Source: Rikenellaceae bacterium
GTDB taxonomy: Bacteria > Bacteroidota > Bacteroidia > Bacteroidales > Rikenellaceae
NCBI GenBank assembly: GCA_015059845.1
Contig: SUZR01000001.1
Span: 186,001-250,000 of the forward strand
DNA: 64,000 nt
Reading direction: 5' to 3'
Below the pieces are notes generated by a model. That model saw nothing but the letters and a program-made list of their open reading frames with translations, made no database searches and was not told the DNA's origin. Below are positions 9,749 to 18,702 of the stretch, piece by piece. The number at the start of each line of letters is the position of its first letter. Positions within the stretch are counted from its first letter, which is position 1. A program made the position numbers and the translations under genes.

Positions 9749-9756
9749 CAAAGATA
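9749..9756 (-). promoter_or_regulatory. Candidate -7 element for the YidE-type gene
   Basis: TATCTTTG on the minus strand fits TAnnTTTG. No convincing -33 TTTG lies at the right distance, so this is a weak call. Confidence 0.4.
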
Positions 9757-9872
9757 CAATTAATAAATAATTTTAAAAATTATTCTGCTCTATTTTTTAC
9801 ACTAAACATCATTTTGGCAAGATGATGGTTTGTATGTTGCAAGAAAAATTTTCGAGAATAAATAATTTTAAC

Positions 9873-9880
9873 TATTTTTG
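9873..9880 (+). promoter_or_regulatory. Candidate -7 element of ssrA
   Basis: TATTTTTG fits TAnnTTTG and lies 12 bases before the mature tmRNA 5' end, as expected for a precursor trimmed by RNase P. The -33 match is poor. Confidence 0.5.
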
Positions 9881-9892
9881 CCACGTCAGAAC

Positions 9893-10292
9893 GGGGGCGA
9901 CCGGTTTTGACAGCTTGCAGAGTCGGTTCGTAAGCACGTCGAGCATTGTGTGGGGTCTCGTAAATCGCAACACTCAAACTACAAATGGCAATAATAGCTA
10001 TGCACTCGCTGCCTAATTTTCGAGGAAAATTAGCTTAATCCGCGGGCCCAAGGAGGTCTGCAGACGAGTATCCCGAGTTGTGGCTCCGCCCTTTGGTCAC
10101 GGTTCATATGGGGTATCATCTTTATAGGGATAGCGTGGTATGTGTCTCGGTTATTACGCGAAAATTTAGAGGCTGCGGCAAAAGGTTAGGCTGTCTGTGG
10201 CCATCCTGCGCAAGAGGATTAATTGCAGAATAAACGTGTAGAAAGCCTTCGGGCTCCAGGTTTGGACGCGGGTTCGACTCCCGCCGCCTCCA
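9893..10292 (+). ncRNA. ssrA: Transfer-messenger RNA (tmRNA)
   Basis: Rescues stalled ribosomes by adding a degradation tag. The 5' end GGGGGCGACCGGTTTTGACA pairs with the 3' end CGCCTCC plus discriminator A (one G.U), forming the tRNA-like acceptor; the T-arm GCGGGTTCGACTCCCGC is intact. CCA is not encoded. The open tag frame ends ...GNNSYALAA at TAA 10014-10016; the frame is open from at least CGC 9966 (RNTQTTNGNNSYALAA). The exact resume codon, CGC or the following AAC, is uncertain. Length (400 nt) is normal. ORF-track entries across this region are spurious. Confidence 0.96.
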
Positions 10293-10377
10293 CTTTTTGA
10301 TGGGGACATTATTGACGAATGAGAGCGAGATTTTATCTCGCACATCAAAAAGTCATTTACGAACCCCCCCTCCTATA

Positions 10378-10401
10378 TCCTCCTCTAACCGTAGGGGAGG
10401 A
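10378..10401 (+). terminator. Terminator-like hairpin, repeat copy 1
   Basis: TCCTCCTCTA / TAGGGGAGGA with loop ACCG (one G.T pair) followed by a seven-T run. It may end the ssrA transcript. Confidence 0.6.
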
Positions 10402-10530
10402 TTTTTTTCTTTATCTATGTAAGAATTTCCAATAACCAGCTCTACTCCTTTGATGGGGACATTATTGACAAATGAGAGCGAGATTTTATCTCGCGCATCA
10501 AAAAGTCATTTACGAACACCCTTCCTATAT

Positions 10531-10554
10531 CCTCCCCTAACCGTAGGGGAGGAT
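10531..10554 (+). terminator. Terminator-like hairpin, repeat copy 2
   Basis: Perfect 10-bp stem TCCTCCCCTA / TAGGGGAGGA, loop ACCG, then TTTTTC. Confidence 0.6.
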
Positions 10555-10729
10555 TTTTCTTTTGTCAGCAAAGTCATCATAAAACAGTTGTTGCACCTGC
10601 TCCCCTGCCGTAGGGAGGATTTTTTTTACTTTATTGAATACCAAACTTCTGATGAGGACATTATTGACAAATGAGAGCGAGATTTTATCTCGCACATCAA
10701 AAAGTCATTTCCGACCCCCCCCTCCTATA

Positions 10730-10753
10730 TCCTCCCCTAACCGTAGGGGAGGA
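10730..10753 (+). terminator. Terminator-like hairpin, repeat copy 3
   Basis: Same perfect 10-bp stem and ACCG loop as copy 2, followed by TTTTTC. It lies about 120 bases ahead of the ftsE promoter. Confidence 0.6.
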
Positions 10754-10873
10754 TTTTTCTTTTGTCAGCAAAGTCATCATAAAACAGGTGTCACACCTGT
10801 TTCCCTGCCGTAGGGTGATTTTCTTTTATAAAAACTTTTCCGAGTTTAGAGCATATATTTCGTGAAAAATTTG

Positions 10874-10881
10874 TATATTTG
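10874..10881 (+). promoter_or_regulatory. Candidate -7 element of ftsE
   Basis: TATATTTG, 26 bases before the ftsE ATG. The -33 region is not convincing. Confidence 0.5.
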
Positions 10882-10907
10882 TAAGTTATGCAAAACGTAC
10901 AAAGAAT

Positions 10908-11636
10908 ATGGAGAGAAATAAGTGCGTAGTTAAGCTTCACGATGTGTCGATATATCATACCGATGGTAGTTCTCGCAGCCCAAAATCGGACGACGAGTTG
11001 GTTTTGTCGGAGGTTAATCTCACGGTTAATGAGGGCGAGATGGTCTATTTCATCGGGCGTGTCGGCAGCGGAAAAAGTACTTTACTAAAGACTTTATATG
11101 CCGAGGTGCAACTGCTTGAAGGCGAAGGTAGTGTGGTTGGAGTAGATTTGCGTAAAATCAAGCGCTCGGAGATACCCCATTTGCGCCGTCGTCTTGGCAT
11201 CGTATTTCAGGATTATCAGCTCTTGGACGATAGGAATGTGTTCTACAATCTCTACGATGTGATGAAGGCCACGGGCTGGAAGAACGAGACGGATATCCGT
11301 CGCCGCATAGATGAGGTTTTGACTCTTGTGGGGTTGGATAATAAAGCATACAAAATGCCTTTCGAGTTGTCGGGTGGCGAGCAGCAGCGCCTGGTTATTG
11401 CTCGCGCATTGCTTAACTCACCCCGCCTGCTGCTTGCCGATGAGCCAACGGGCAACCTCGACCCCGTTACAGCCGACGGTATTATGCGACTGTTCCGCGA
11501 GATTACCACCAAAGGTTGCGCCATCATTATGTCAACGCACAACACGGCTCTCATCGAGCAATATCCGGCCCGAACGATAATGTTTTCCAAGGGCAAAATA
11601 TCGGAAATAGATTTGGCGGCAAGTTTTTCGGAATAA
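10908..11636 (+). CDS. ftsE: Cell-division ABC ATPase FtsE
   Basis: Cytosolic ATPase that with FtsX is thought to control peptidoglycan hydrolases at the septum. The 242-aa product has Walker A GRVGSGKST (about residue 50), Q-loop VFQDYQLLDDRNV, signature LSGGEQQR, Walker B RLLLADEPTGNLD and the H-loop MSTHN. The LLDDRNVFYNLYDVM stretch and overall length fit FtsE better than LolD or other small exporters. ftsX is not in the window, which as far as I recall is usual in Bacteroidales. An N-terminal insert of about 15 residues (TDGSSRSPKSDDE) lengthens the first strand region. Confidence 0.83.
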   Translation: MERNKCVVKLHDVSIYHTDGSSRSPKSDDELVLSEVNLTVNEGEMVYFIGRVGSGKSTLLKTLYAEVQLLEGEGSVVGVDLRKIKRSEIPHLRRRLGIVFQDYQLLDDRNVFYNLYDVMKATGWKNETDIRRRIDEVLTLVGLDNKAYKMPFELSGGEQQRLVIARALLNSPRLLLADEPTGNLDPVTADGIMRLFREITTKGCAIIMSTHNTALIEQYPARTIMFSKGKISEIDLAASFSE

Positions 11637-11659
11637 TTTTCCGAATCTATGATTCGATA

Positions 11660-11691
11660 TTTGGAAAAGAGAATAAAAAAGAGTATTTTTG
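11660..11691 (+). promoter_or_regulatory. gyrB promoter
   Basis: TTTG (11660-11663), 20 bases, TATTTTTG (11684-11691). Both elements and the spacing are consensus, and the -7 element ends 38 bases before the gyrB ATG. gyrB is therefore transcribed independently of ftsE. Confidence 0.75.
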
Positions 11692-11729
11692 TACGATTAA
11701 AAGATTGGAATTGATATAAGCAATAAATA

Positions 11730-13688
11730 ATGAGTACTGAACAGGAAATTGTAAAACACGAGGAAGAGTATTCGGCGTCGAATATTCAAGTGTTAGAGGG
11801 TCTGGAGGCTGTGCGTAAGCGCCCCGCGATGTATATTGGTGACATCGGTGAGAAGGGTCTGCACCATCTTGTATATGAGGTTGTGGATAACTCTATCGAC
11901 GAGGCGCTGGCTGGCTATTGTACCCATATTGAGGTGTCAATCAACGAGGATAACTCAATTACGGTAAGAGATAACGGTCGTGGTATTCCCACCGACTACC
12001 ACGAGAAGGAGGGCAAGTCGGCCCTTGAGGTTGTTCTTACGGTATTGCACGCCGGAGGTAAGTTCGACAAGGGAAGCTACAAGGTGTCGGGTGGTCTGCA
12101 CGGTGTAGGTGTATCGTGCGTAAATGCCCTCTCAACTCTGTTGGTCGCCGAGATTCACCGTGGAGGTAAGATTTACAAGCAGACATATAGCAAGGGTGTA
12201 CCTACCTCTAAGATGGAGGTTGTGGGCGATTGTGAGGATCGTGGTACTATTATCACATTCAAGCCCGATAACTCAATCTTTACCCTCACAACCGAGTATA
12301 AGTACGACACGCTGGCAAACCGCTTGCGCGAGTTGGCATTCCTGAATAAGGGCATCCACCTCTCGCTTACCGACAAGCGCCATCAGGATGAGTCGGGCGA
12401 GTTCCTCAGCGAGCAATTCTACTCTAAGGATGGCTTGCAGGAGTTCGTGAAGTACCTTGACGCTACCCGCGGCGAGGCGCTGACCGAGAGCGTTATCTAT
12501 ATCGATACTGAGTATAATGGCGTTCCTGTGGAGGTTGCTATGCAGTACAACAACTCATTCTCGGAGAATGTTCACTCGTATGTAAATAATATCAACACTA
12601 TCGAGGGTGGTACTCACCTTACGGGTTTCCGTACGGCTCTTACCCGTACCTTGAAGAAGTACGCCGAGGAGTCGGGTATGCTGGCAAAGCTGAAGTTTGA
12701 GATTAACGGTGAGGACTTCCGCGAGGGTTTGACCGCCGTTGTATCGGTCAAGGTTGCCGAGCCTCAGTTTGAGGGTCAGACCAAGACCAAGCTGGGTAAT
12801 AGCGAGGTGTCGGCAGCTGTAAATGGCGCAGTAGCTTCGGCTATGGCACTCTACCTTGAGGAGCATCCCCGCGATGCGAAGGCTATCGTACAGAAGGTTA
12901 TCCTGGCTGCTACGGCTCGTCACGCAGCACACAATGCACGCGCAGCTGTTCAGCGCAAGACCGTATTGTCGGGCGCAGGCCTGCCGGGTAAGTTGGCCGA
13001 CTGCTCAAGCCGCGACCGTTCGATTGCTGAGATTTTCTTCGTCGAGGGAGACTCTGCGGGTGGTACTGCAAAGCAGGGCCGCGACCGTAACTTCCAGGCT
13101 ATTATGCCCTTGCGTGGTAAGATTCTGAATATCGAGAAGGCGCAGGAGCACCGTATGTGGGAGAACGAGGAGATTAAGAATATGTTTATCGCTCTGGGTG
13201 TATCAATCGGTACCGAGGAGGATAGCAAGGCACTTAACCTTGAGAAACTGCGTTACGATAAGATTATTATTATGACCGATGCCGATGTCGATGGTGCGCA
13301 TATTGCGACATTGATGCTTACGTTCTTCTTCCGCAAGATGAAGGAGCTTATCGAGAACGGTCACGTATATATCGCTACCCCACCTCTCTACCTTGTTAAG
13401 AAGGGTAACAACGAGCGTTACTGCTGGACTGAGGCCGAGCGCGATGCTATTGTCGAGGAGATGGGAACGAAGGGTATTCACATCCAGCGTTACAAAGGTC
13501 TTGGTGAGATGAATGCTCAGCAGTTGTGGGACACTACAATGAATCCCGAGACACGTATCTTGCGTCAGGTAAATATCGAGAACGCAGCTGAGGCTGACCG
13601 TATCTTCTCGATGTTGATGGGTGACGACGTGCCACCTCGCCGCGAGTTCATTGAGAAGAATGCCCATTACGCAAATATTGATGCATAG
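11730..13688 (+). CDS. gyrB: DNA gyrase subunit B
   Basis: ATPase and TOPRIM subunit of the type II topoisomerase that introduces negative supercoils. The 652-aa protein shows the GHKL ATPase start (LEAVRKRPAMYIGD; EVVDNSIDEAL; DNGRGIP; GLHGVG), the transducer domain with the switch QTKTKLGN, and TOPRIM motifs EGDSAGG and TDADVDGAHI. The C-terminal RYKGLGEMNAQQLWDTTMNP motif is typical of GyrB. Length is that of a GyrB without the E. coli insertion. It has its own promoter and a terminator just after the stop. Confidence 0.97.
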   Translation: MSTEQEIVKHEEEYSASNIQVLEGLEAVRKRPAMYIGDIGEKGLHHLVYEVVDNSIDEALAGYCTHIEVSINEDNSITVRDNGRGIPTDYHEKEGKSALEVVLTVLHAGGKFDKGSYKVSGGLHGVGVSCVNALSTLLVAEIHRGGKIYKQTYSKGVPTSKMEVVGDCEDRGTIITFKPDNSIFTLTTEYKYDTLANRLRELAFLNKGIHLSLTDKRHQDESGEFLSEQFYSKDGLQEFVKYLDATRGEALTESVIYIDTEYNGVPVEVAMQYNNSFSENVHSYVNNINTIEGGTHLTGFRTALTRTLKKYAEESGMLAKLKFEINGEDFREGLTAVVSVKVAEPQFEGQTKTKLGNSEVSAAVNGAVASAMALYLEEHPRDAKAIVQKVILAATARHAAHNARAAVQRKTVLSGAGLPGKLADCSSRDRSIAEIFFVEGDSAGGTAKQGRDRNFQAIMPLRGKILNIEKAQEHRMWENEEIKNMFIALGVSIGTEEDSKALNLEKLRYDKIIIMTDADVDGAHIATLMLTFFFRKMKELIENGHVYIATPPLYLVKKGNNERYCWTEAERDAIVEEMGTKGIHIQRYKGLGEMNAQQLWDTTMNPETRILRQVNIENAAEADRIFSMLMGDDVPPRREFIEKNAHYANIDA

Positions 13689-13696
13689 TAAATTAG

Positions 13697-13717
13697 GGCT
13701 GTCCCGCGTGGGCAGCC
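13697..13717 (+). terminator. gyrB terminator
   Basis: GGCTG-T-CCC pairs with GGG-CAGCC (one bulge) and is followed by TTTTTTT; the udk start lies 20 bases beyond. Confidence 0.75.
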
Positions 13718-13736
13718 TTTTTTATAATCACTTACG

Positions 13737-14354
13737 ATGAAGGTTACCATTATAGGCGTTGCCGGAGGAAGCGGCTCAGGAAAGAGTACTCTTGTAAAGA
13801 AGTTACAGGAGGCATTTGGTGCAGAGGATGTCTCTACGCTGTGCCACGACTACTATTATAAGGAGCACTCCGATATGAGCTACGAGCAGCCCACACAACT
13901 CAACTACGACCATCCGCAGGCATTTGACACCGATATGATGGTTGCACATATCAGGTCGCTAAAAAACAATGAAACGATAGAGCGACCCGTATATTCATTC
14001 GTAGAGCATAATCGTACTGCTGAGAGAGTTACGGTGAAACCGTCGAAGGTGATTATCATTGATGGCATACTGATATTTGAGAATCAGGAGCTACGCGATT
14101 TGATGGATATCAAGGTCTTTGTTGACACCGACGCCGACGTGCGTCTGGCGCGCCGTATTCTGCGCGATGTATGCAACAGAGGTCGCAGTATGGAATCCGT
14201 TATTGAGCAGTATCTATCGACGGTGAAGCCTATGCACGAGGAGTTTGTCGAGCCATCAAAACGATATGCCGATGTGATTATCCCCGAGGGCGGATTTAAC
14301 TCCGTGGCGGTGGAGATGCTAATTCAGAGTATTCGGTCGCTGATAAACAAATAA
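13737..14354 (+). CDS. udk: Uridine kinase
   Basis: Phosphorylates uridine and cytidine in pyrimidine salvage. The 205-aa product has P-loop GVAGGSGSGKSTLVKK at residues 6-21, the acceptor-site motif CHDYYYKEHSDM with NYDHPQAFD, the YSFVEHNRT segment, GILIFENQELRDLMD, and the lid-type RRILRDVCNRGRSMESVI. Length and motif order are those of Udk rather than phosphoribulokinase. The small gap to gyrB holds a terminator, so its transcription probably depends on readthrough or an unseen promoter. The 129 bases after the stop contain nothing I recognise before the next terminator. Confidence 0.95.
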   Translation: MKVTIIGVAGGSGSGKSTLVKKLQEAFGAEDVSTLCHDYYYKEHSDMSYEQPTQLNYDHPQAFDTDMMVAHIRSLKNNETIERPVYSFVEHNRTAERVTVKPSKVIIIDGILIFENQELRDLMDIKVFVDTDADVRLARRILRDVCNRGRSMESVIEQYLSTVKPMHEEFVEPSKRYADVIIPEGGFNSVAVEMLIQSIRSLINK

Positions 14355-14483
14355 AGAGAACATCTAGCAAGGCTCTTTTGGCGCCTGGCTTGCCATTGAA
14401 ATCCTCATTTGTACCCAGCAAAGTGCGGTTTTTCGGCCTTCGACCAGACCAAAAATAGTTCTTGTTACGATTCCCACAAAAAA

Positions 14484-14512
14484 GAGGGTGCTAACGTTTC
14501 GTTAACACCCTC
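14484..14512. terminator. Bidirectional intrinsic terminator between udk and mutS
   Basis: GAGGGTG-C-TAACG pairs with CGTTA-A-CACCCTC around TTT, with A-rich sequence on the left and TATTATTTT on the right. Confidence 0.75.
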
Positions 14513-14519
14513 TATTATT

Positions 14520-17183
14520 TTACAATCCAGTAAGTTTCTTAATCTCATTTAGTTTATTGAGCGCCTCGATTGGCGTAAGCGAGTTGATATCCAAGCCCTT
14601 AATCTGGTCACGCACCTGCACCAATACGGGGTCGTCGAGCTGGAACATCGAGAGTTGCATACTACCCTGCCCTGCTACGTCGGCCACCTGCTTGGCTGAG
14701 GGTTGGCGCTTCTTGCGCTGACGTACGGGAGTACCAGCCGCAACATCATTATCACCATATACGGTTTCAAGGTTCGACAAAATCTCGTTCGCACGCTTTA
14801 CAATCGTCTGCGGCATACCCGCCATACGTGCCACGTGAATACCGAACGAGTGCTCCGTGCCGCCACGTGCCAACTTGCGCAGGAATACAATCGTGTTATC
14901 CACCTCGCGCACCGATACGTGATAATTCTTGATGCGCTCGAAGAGCTGCTCCATCTCGTTAAGCTCGTGGTAGTGCGTAGCAAAGAGAGTCTTTGCGTGC
15001 GCCGAAGGATAGTTATGGATATACTCAACCATTGCCCACGCAATAGAGATACCATCGTAGGTACTTGTTCCTCGGCCAATCTCATCCAGCAGGATAAGGC
15101 TGCGGTCAGAGAGGTTATTCAGGATGCTTGCCGACTCCAACATCTCGACCATAAAGGTTGACTCGCCCTGCGAGATATTATCCGAAGCACCCACGCGCGT
15201 GAAAATCTTATCTACAATACCAATATGTGCCGACTTGGCAGGCACGAACGAGCCCATCTGTGCCATAAGGATAATGAGTGCTGTCTGGCGCAACAGAGCC
15301 GACTTACCCGACATATTGGGACCCGTAATCATCATTATCTGCTGGTCACTGTCGTTCAGCAGAACGTCGTTGGGGATATACTCCTCACCTACGGGCAGCA
15401 GTCGCTCGATAACAGGATGGCGACCCTCGCGGATATCTATCTTCTTGCCCTCGTCCAGCACGGGTCGTACATAGCGGCACTCGCACGCCATACGAGCGAA
15501 GGATTGCAGGCAGTCGATGCGAGCTATGGTAGCTGCATCGCGCAGGATAGATTTGAGATGAGTGGCCGCAGACTGAACAAGAGCGTTATATATTTCAAGT
15601 TCAATGGCTAAGATACGGTCTTGCGCACCCAGAATCTTCTCCTCGTACTCCTTCAACTCCTCAGTGATATATCGCTCGGCAGCCGTCAGGGTCTGCTTAC
15701 GAATCCACGACTCAGGGACTTTATCCTTGTGCGTATTTCGTACCTCGATGTAGTATCCGAAGACATTATTGTAGCTAATCTTTAGCGAAGGAATACCCGT
15801 AGCTTCACTCTCGCGCTGAAGAATCTGCTGCAACACATCCTTGCCGTGCATAGCAATGCGGCGCAGGTCATCCAGCTCGGCCGACACGCCATCGGCAATG
15901 ATTCCACCCTTCTGAATCTGGTTATTCGCAGGGTCGGGATATATCTCGCGTGCCAACTTATCACGCAGCTCGGTGATTGGGTCTATCGTAGAGGCTATTT
16001 CGTGCAGTCGCTCGTGGTCGGTAGATTCCAACAAAGCCTTCAGCATCTCCACAGCCGTCAATGAGTTTTTCAGCTGCACCAACTCGCGCGGCAGGATACG
16101 TCCTGCAGCTATACGTGACGAGATGCGCTCCAAATCGCCTATGGCCGAGATTTGCTCGCGCAGCGCCTCGGCTAAATCTGCATCCTTGGTAAAAATCTCT
16201 ACAACATCCTGACGACGGCGTATGCGCTCGACATCCACAAGCGGCATAGCTATCCATCGCTTCAGCAGACGGCCTCCCATCGAGGTGAGCGTGCGGTCAA
16301 TGACATCCGCAAAGCCGCTCTTGCCCTGCGAGCCGTTAGACGAGAAGAGTTCAAGATTACGAATCGTGAATTTGTCAATCCACACAAACTCGTTCTGGTC
16401 TATACGCGAGATAGATGTAATATGCGAAATTTCGCGGTGCTCGGTAAACTCCAGATAGTACAAGATAGCACCTGCAGCAGCAATACCCTCCTGCAAACCA
16501 TCAACACCAAAGCCCTTGAGCGATTTTGTACCAAACTGCTTGCAGAGTTTATCGTAATTTAGCTCCGAAGAGAAAATCCAATCATCAAGGCGATAGGTGT
16601 ACAATCTATTACCGAACGAGGCCTGGAATCTATCCTCATAACCACGCTGGTAAAGCACCTCCTTGGGCGATAGGTTGGATATCAGTTTATCGACGTAACG
16701 GTCATCGCCCTGCGCCATATAAAACTCTCCCGTTGATATGTCAAGGAAGGCTACACCCGTATGTTTCGGGCCGAAGAATACCGATGCGAGAAATGAATTT
16801 TCCTTATTGGGAAGGATGTTGTCGCCCAGCACCACGCCCGGTGTAACAAGCTCTATCACACCACGTTTAACCAAGCCCTTAACGGTCTTGGGGTCCTCCA
16901 GCTGCTCGCAGATTGCCACACGCTCGCCTGCACGCACCAACTTCGGGAGATAGACATCAACGGCGTGGAAAGGGAAGCCCGCCAGCTCAACGAACGACGC
17001 AGCTCCGTTGGCACGACGTGTGAGCGTAATGCCAAGTATCGAACTTGCCTTGATGGCATCCTCGCCGAATGTTTCGTAGAAGTCGCCAACGCGGAATAGT
17101 AGTATAGCATCGGGATGGACAGCCTTTATCTGATAATACTGCTTCATCAAAGGCGTCTCCACATATTTTTTCTCTGCGGCCAT
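14520..17183 (-). CDS. mutS: DNA mismatch repair protein MutS
   Basis: Recognises mismatched bases and recruits MutL. The 887-aa protein keeps the mismatch-reading N-terminus ([15 protein letters not shown], containing the Phe-x-Glu motif), the connector and lever domains, Walker [29 protein letters not shown] and the FATHYHEL motif. The C-terminal dimerisation tail ([11 protein letters not shown]...) is present, so the gene is full-length. It is transcribed from a consensus promoter that lies in the 3' end of the upstream helicase gene. Nothing suggests a mutator lesion. Confidence 0.97.
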   Translation of the reverse strand: MAAEKKYVETPLMKQYYQIKAVHPDAILLFRVGDFYETFGEDAIKASSILGITLTRRANGAASFVELAGFPFHAVDVYLPKLVRAGERVAICEQLEDPKTVKGLVKRGVIELVTPGVVLGDNILPNKENSFLASVFFGPKHTGVAFLDISTGEFYMAQGDDRYVDKLISNLSPKEVLYQRGYEDRFQASFGNRLYTYRLDDWIFSSELNYDKLCKQFGTKSLKGFGVDGLQEGIAAAGAILYYLEFTEHREISHITSISRIDQNEFVWIDKFTIRNLELFSSNGSQGKSGFADVIDRTLTSMGGRLLKRWIAMPLVDVERIRRRQDVVEIFTKDADLAEALREQISAIGDLERISSRIAAGRILPRELVQLKNSLTAVEMLKALLESTDHERLHEIASTIDPITELRDKLAREIYPDPANNQIQKGGIIADGVSAELDDLRRIAMHGKDVLQQILQRESEATGIPSLKISYNNVFGYYIEVRNTHKDKVPESWIRKQTLTAAERYITEELKEYEEKILGAQDRILAIELEIYNALVQSAATHLKSILRDAATIARIDCLQSFARMACECRYVRPVLDEGKKIDIREGRHPVIERLLPVGEEYIPNDVLLNDSDQQIMMITGPNMSGKSALLRQTALIILMAQMGSFVPAKSAHIGIVDKIFTRVGASDNISQGESTFMVEMLESASILNNLSDRSLILLDEIGRGTSTYDGISIAWAMVEYIHNYPSAHAKTLFATHYHELNEMEQLFERIKNYHVSVREVDNTIVFLRKLARGGTEHSFGIHVARMAGMPQTIVKRANEILSNLETVYGDNDVAAGTPVRQRKKRQPSAKQVADVAGQGSMQLSMFQLDDPVLVQVRDQIKGLDINSLTPIEALNKLNEIKKLTGL

Positions 17184-17206
17184 TTGAAGTGGGTTTTACA
17201 AGTGAG

Positions 17207-17237
17207 CAAAGATAGCCTTTTTGGCGGACTATTCAAA
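17207..17237 (-). promoter_or_regulatory. mutS promoter inside the upstream gene
   Basis: On the minus strand TTTG (17237-17234), 19 bases, TATCTTTG (17214-17207). Both boxes are exact. The -33 box falls within the last codons of the RecD-like gene, and the -7 box ends 23 bases before the mutS ATG. Confidence 0.75.
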
Positions 17238-18644
17238 GAAACGCTCGTCAAAATTAACCAAATAAAGTTTGTCCGTAGCACGTGTAAGAGCCGTATATAA
17301 CCAACGTAGCATATCACGCGACATAGGCTCGTCACCAAACAGACAACGGTCAACAAAAACGGCTCGCCACTGGCCGCCCTGCGCCTTATGGCACGTCACG
17401 GCATAGGCAAATTTCACCTGAACAGCGTTAAAATGGGGATTTTCGCGTATCTCCTTATATCGTTTTATCTTGCTCTTTATGTCGGTATAATCCTTCTCAA
17501 CCTCGTCAAACAGACGGCGGCTCTCCTCGCGTGTGAGCGAAGGCGACTCCGAGGCGATGGTGTCAAGCAGAATCTTGCACTCAATCTCCGTGTCGTTATA
17601 GTCAGGAAAAGAGAGAATGGCCTCCGCGAAGTGAAATCCGTAAAAATCCTCGAATCGGCGGATACGTTTCAGCAGGGCAATATCTCCGTTGGCCATAAAA
17701 CTCATCGGACACTCCTCGATGCGCTCCGTATAGTGATAATTATTCTTTACAACCATAAGCATATCCCCGCTCTCGATGGCCTCCTCGGCCGAGAGATTAT
17801 AGCGGCGGATACCTTCATTATATCTATTGGCACGCTTGTTTGAGCGGGTGATTACGATGGTCTCCTCGCGGCCATAACGGTCGTAGCAATCCTGCAATTT
17901 CTCCATCACCTCACCGCCGTTGATAGACTCTATATCGGGAAAATTCATCTCAAAGCGTGGCACCTCACACAACCCATTCTCCAACATACAGCGCACCATC
18001 GTGGCGTTGAACAATATTCCCGACTCGGCACTTTGGCGCACCACATCATCCATCGAGGCATAAACAACATCACCATAGCCCTGCATCACCGACTCATCCA
18101 GCGCAGGACTATAATCGGCGCCAACGGGCGGCAGCTGGGCATTATCTCCCACAAGAATCAGATGGCACTCTCGGCCACTGCGAACATATTTGATAAGGTC
18201 ATCAAGCAGTGAGCCGCTTCCGAAAATCTGCCCATCACCCGATGTGTCGGATAGCATCGAGGCCTCATCGACGATAAACACCGCCCCACGCTCCTTGTTG
18301 AGATTTAGCGAAAATTTGGACTCATACTCTGCATTGGTCTTTTCACGATAAATTCTCTTGTGAATGGTCAACGCCTCACGACGTGAATACCGCGAAAGAA
18401 CTTTTGCTGCACGCCCCGTAGGAGCGAGCAACACACACTTGGTTCCCATATCGGCCAAAACCTCCACTACAGCCGAGATTAAAGTGGTCTTTCCGGTGCC
18501 TGCATAGCCGTTTAACACGAAAATTTGCGAATAATCGGGCGAAGAAAGCCACTCAGACAACTTTTCCACAACTTTTTTCTGGCTAATTGTTGTTTCAAAA
18601 GAGATTTTTGCGTAAATTTGGCCTGCGATATAACTGTTAAGCAT
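17229..18644 (-). CDS. RecD-like superfamily 1B DNA helicase
   Basis: ATP-dependent 5'-3' helicase of the RecD/Pif1 group. The 471-aa protein has Walker A LNGYAGTGKTTL (about residue 45), motif Ia LLAPTGRAAKVLS, Walker B FIVDEASMLSD, motif III LVGDNAQLPPVGAD, and the UvrD_C_2 motif YAVTCHKAQGGQWRAVFVD with the closing LYTALTRATDKLYLVNF. It is shorter than RecD2 (about 700 aa) and has no RecB or RecC partner nearby. The gene lies head to tail with mutS, whose promoter it contains. Exact role in repair or replication is open. The ATG at 18644 gives a plausible N-terminus but later starts cannot be excluded. Confidence 0.85.
   Translation of the reverse strand: MLNSYIAGQIYAKISFETTISQKKVVEKLSEWLSSPDYSQIFVLNGYAGTGKTTLISAVVEVLADMGTKCVLLAPTGRAAKVLSRYSRREALTIHKRIYREKTNAEYESKFSLNLNKERGAVFIVDEASMLSDTSGDGQIFGSGSLLDDLIKYVRSGRECHLILVGDNAQLPPVGADYSPALDESVMQGYGDVVYASMDDVVRQSAESGILFNATMVRCMLENGLCEVPRFEMNFPDIESINGGEVMEKLQDCYDRYGREETIVITRSNKRANRYNEGIRRYNLSAEEAIESGDMLMVVKNNYHYTERIEECPMSFMANGDIALLKRIRRFEDFYGFHFAEAILSFPDYNDTEIECKILLDTIASESPSLTREESRRLFDEVEKDYTDIKSKIKRYKEIRENPHFNAVQVKFAYAVTCHKAQGGQWRAVFVDRCLFGDEPMSRDMLRWLYTALTRATDKLYLVNFDERFFE
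18590..18620 (+). promoter_or_regulatory. Promoter for the 18703 gene, inside the helicase gene
   Basis: TTG (18590-18592), 20 bases, TAAATTTG (18613-18620) on the plus strand. It lies antisense within the first codons of the divergent helicase gene and gives a leader of about 75 bases. Confidence 0.6.
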
Positions 18645-18702
18645 TATGTCGTCGATTTTATCGTGTTAATTTGATACAAACTTAATAACAAATAACTAAA
18701 AA

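Larger units (their letters stand above)
10298..10830 (+). repeat. Three tandem copies of a structured non-coding module
   Basis: Units begin at 10298, 10451 and 10650 (spacing 153 and 199). Each holds GACATTATTGAC, the hairpin GCGAGAT-TTT-ATCTCGC, the constant CATCAAAAAGTCATTT, a C-rich linker and then a terminator-like hairpin with a T-run. Copies 2 and 3 add a spacer GTCAGCAAAGTCATCATAAA and a second, weaker CCCTGCCGTAGGG hairpin; copy 1 lacks that part. Track ORFs at 10450 and 10671 are just the repeats translated and share no gene-like features. It fills the gap between ssrA and ftsE. The copies could be duplicated small RNAs or attenuators, or a selfish palindromic repeat. Confidence 0.8.

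Noticed and set aside
10122-10343. Minus-strand ORFs over the tmRNA 3' end
   Set aside because: They translate the T-arm and adjacent repeats; this is a common false ORF over ssrA.
10450-10865. ORFs at 10450 and 10671 with near-identical protein sequence
   Set aside because: The similarity comes from the tandem DNA repeat, with hairpins and terminator-like stems inside the frames; no ribosome site or known protein pattern.
14355-14483. Possible small gene or RNA between udk and mutS
   Set aside because: About 130 bases with no start plus ribosome site, no promoter match and no clear structure before the shared terminator.
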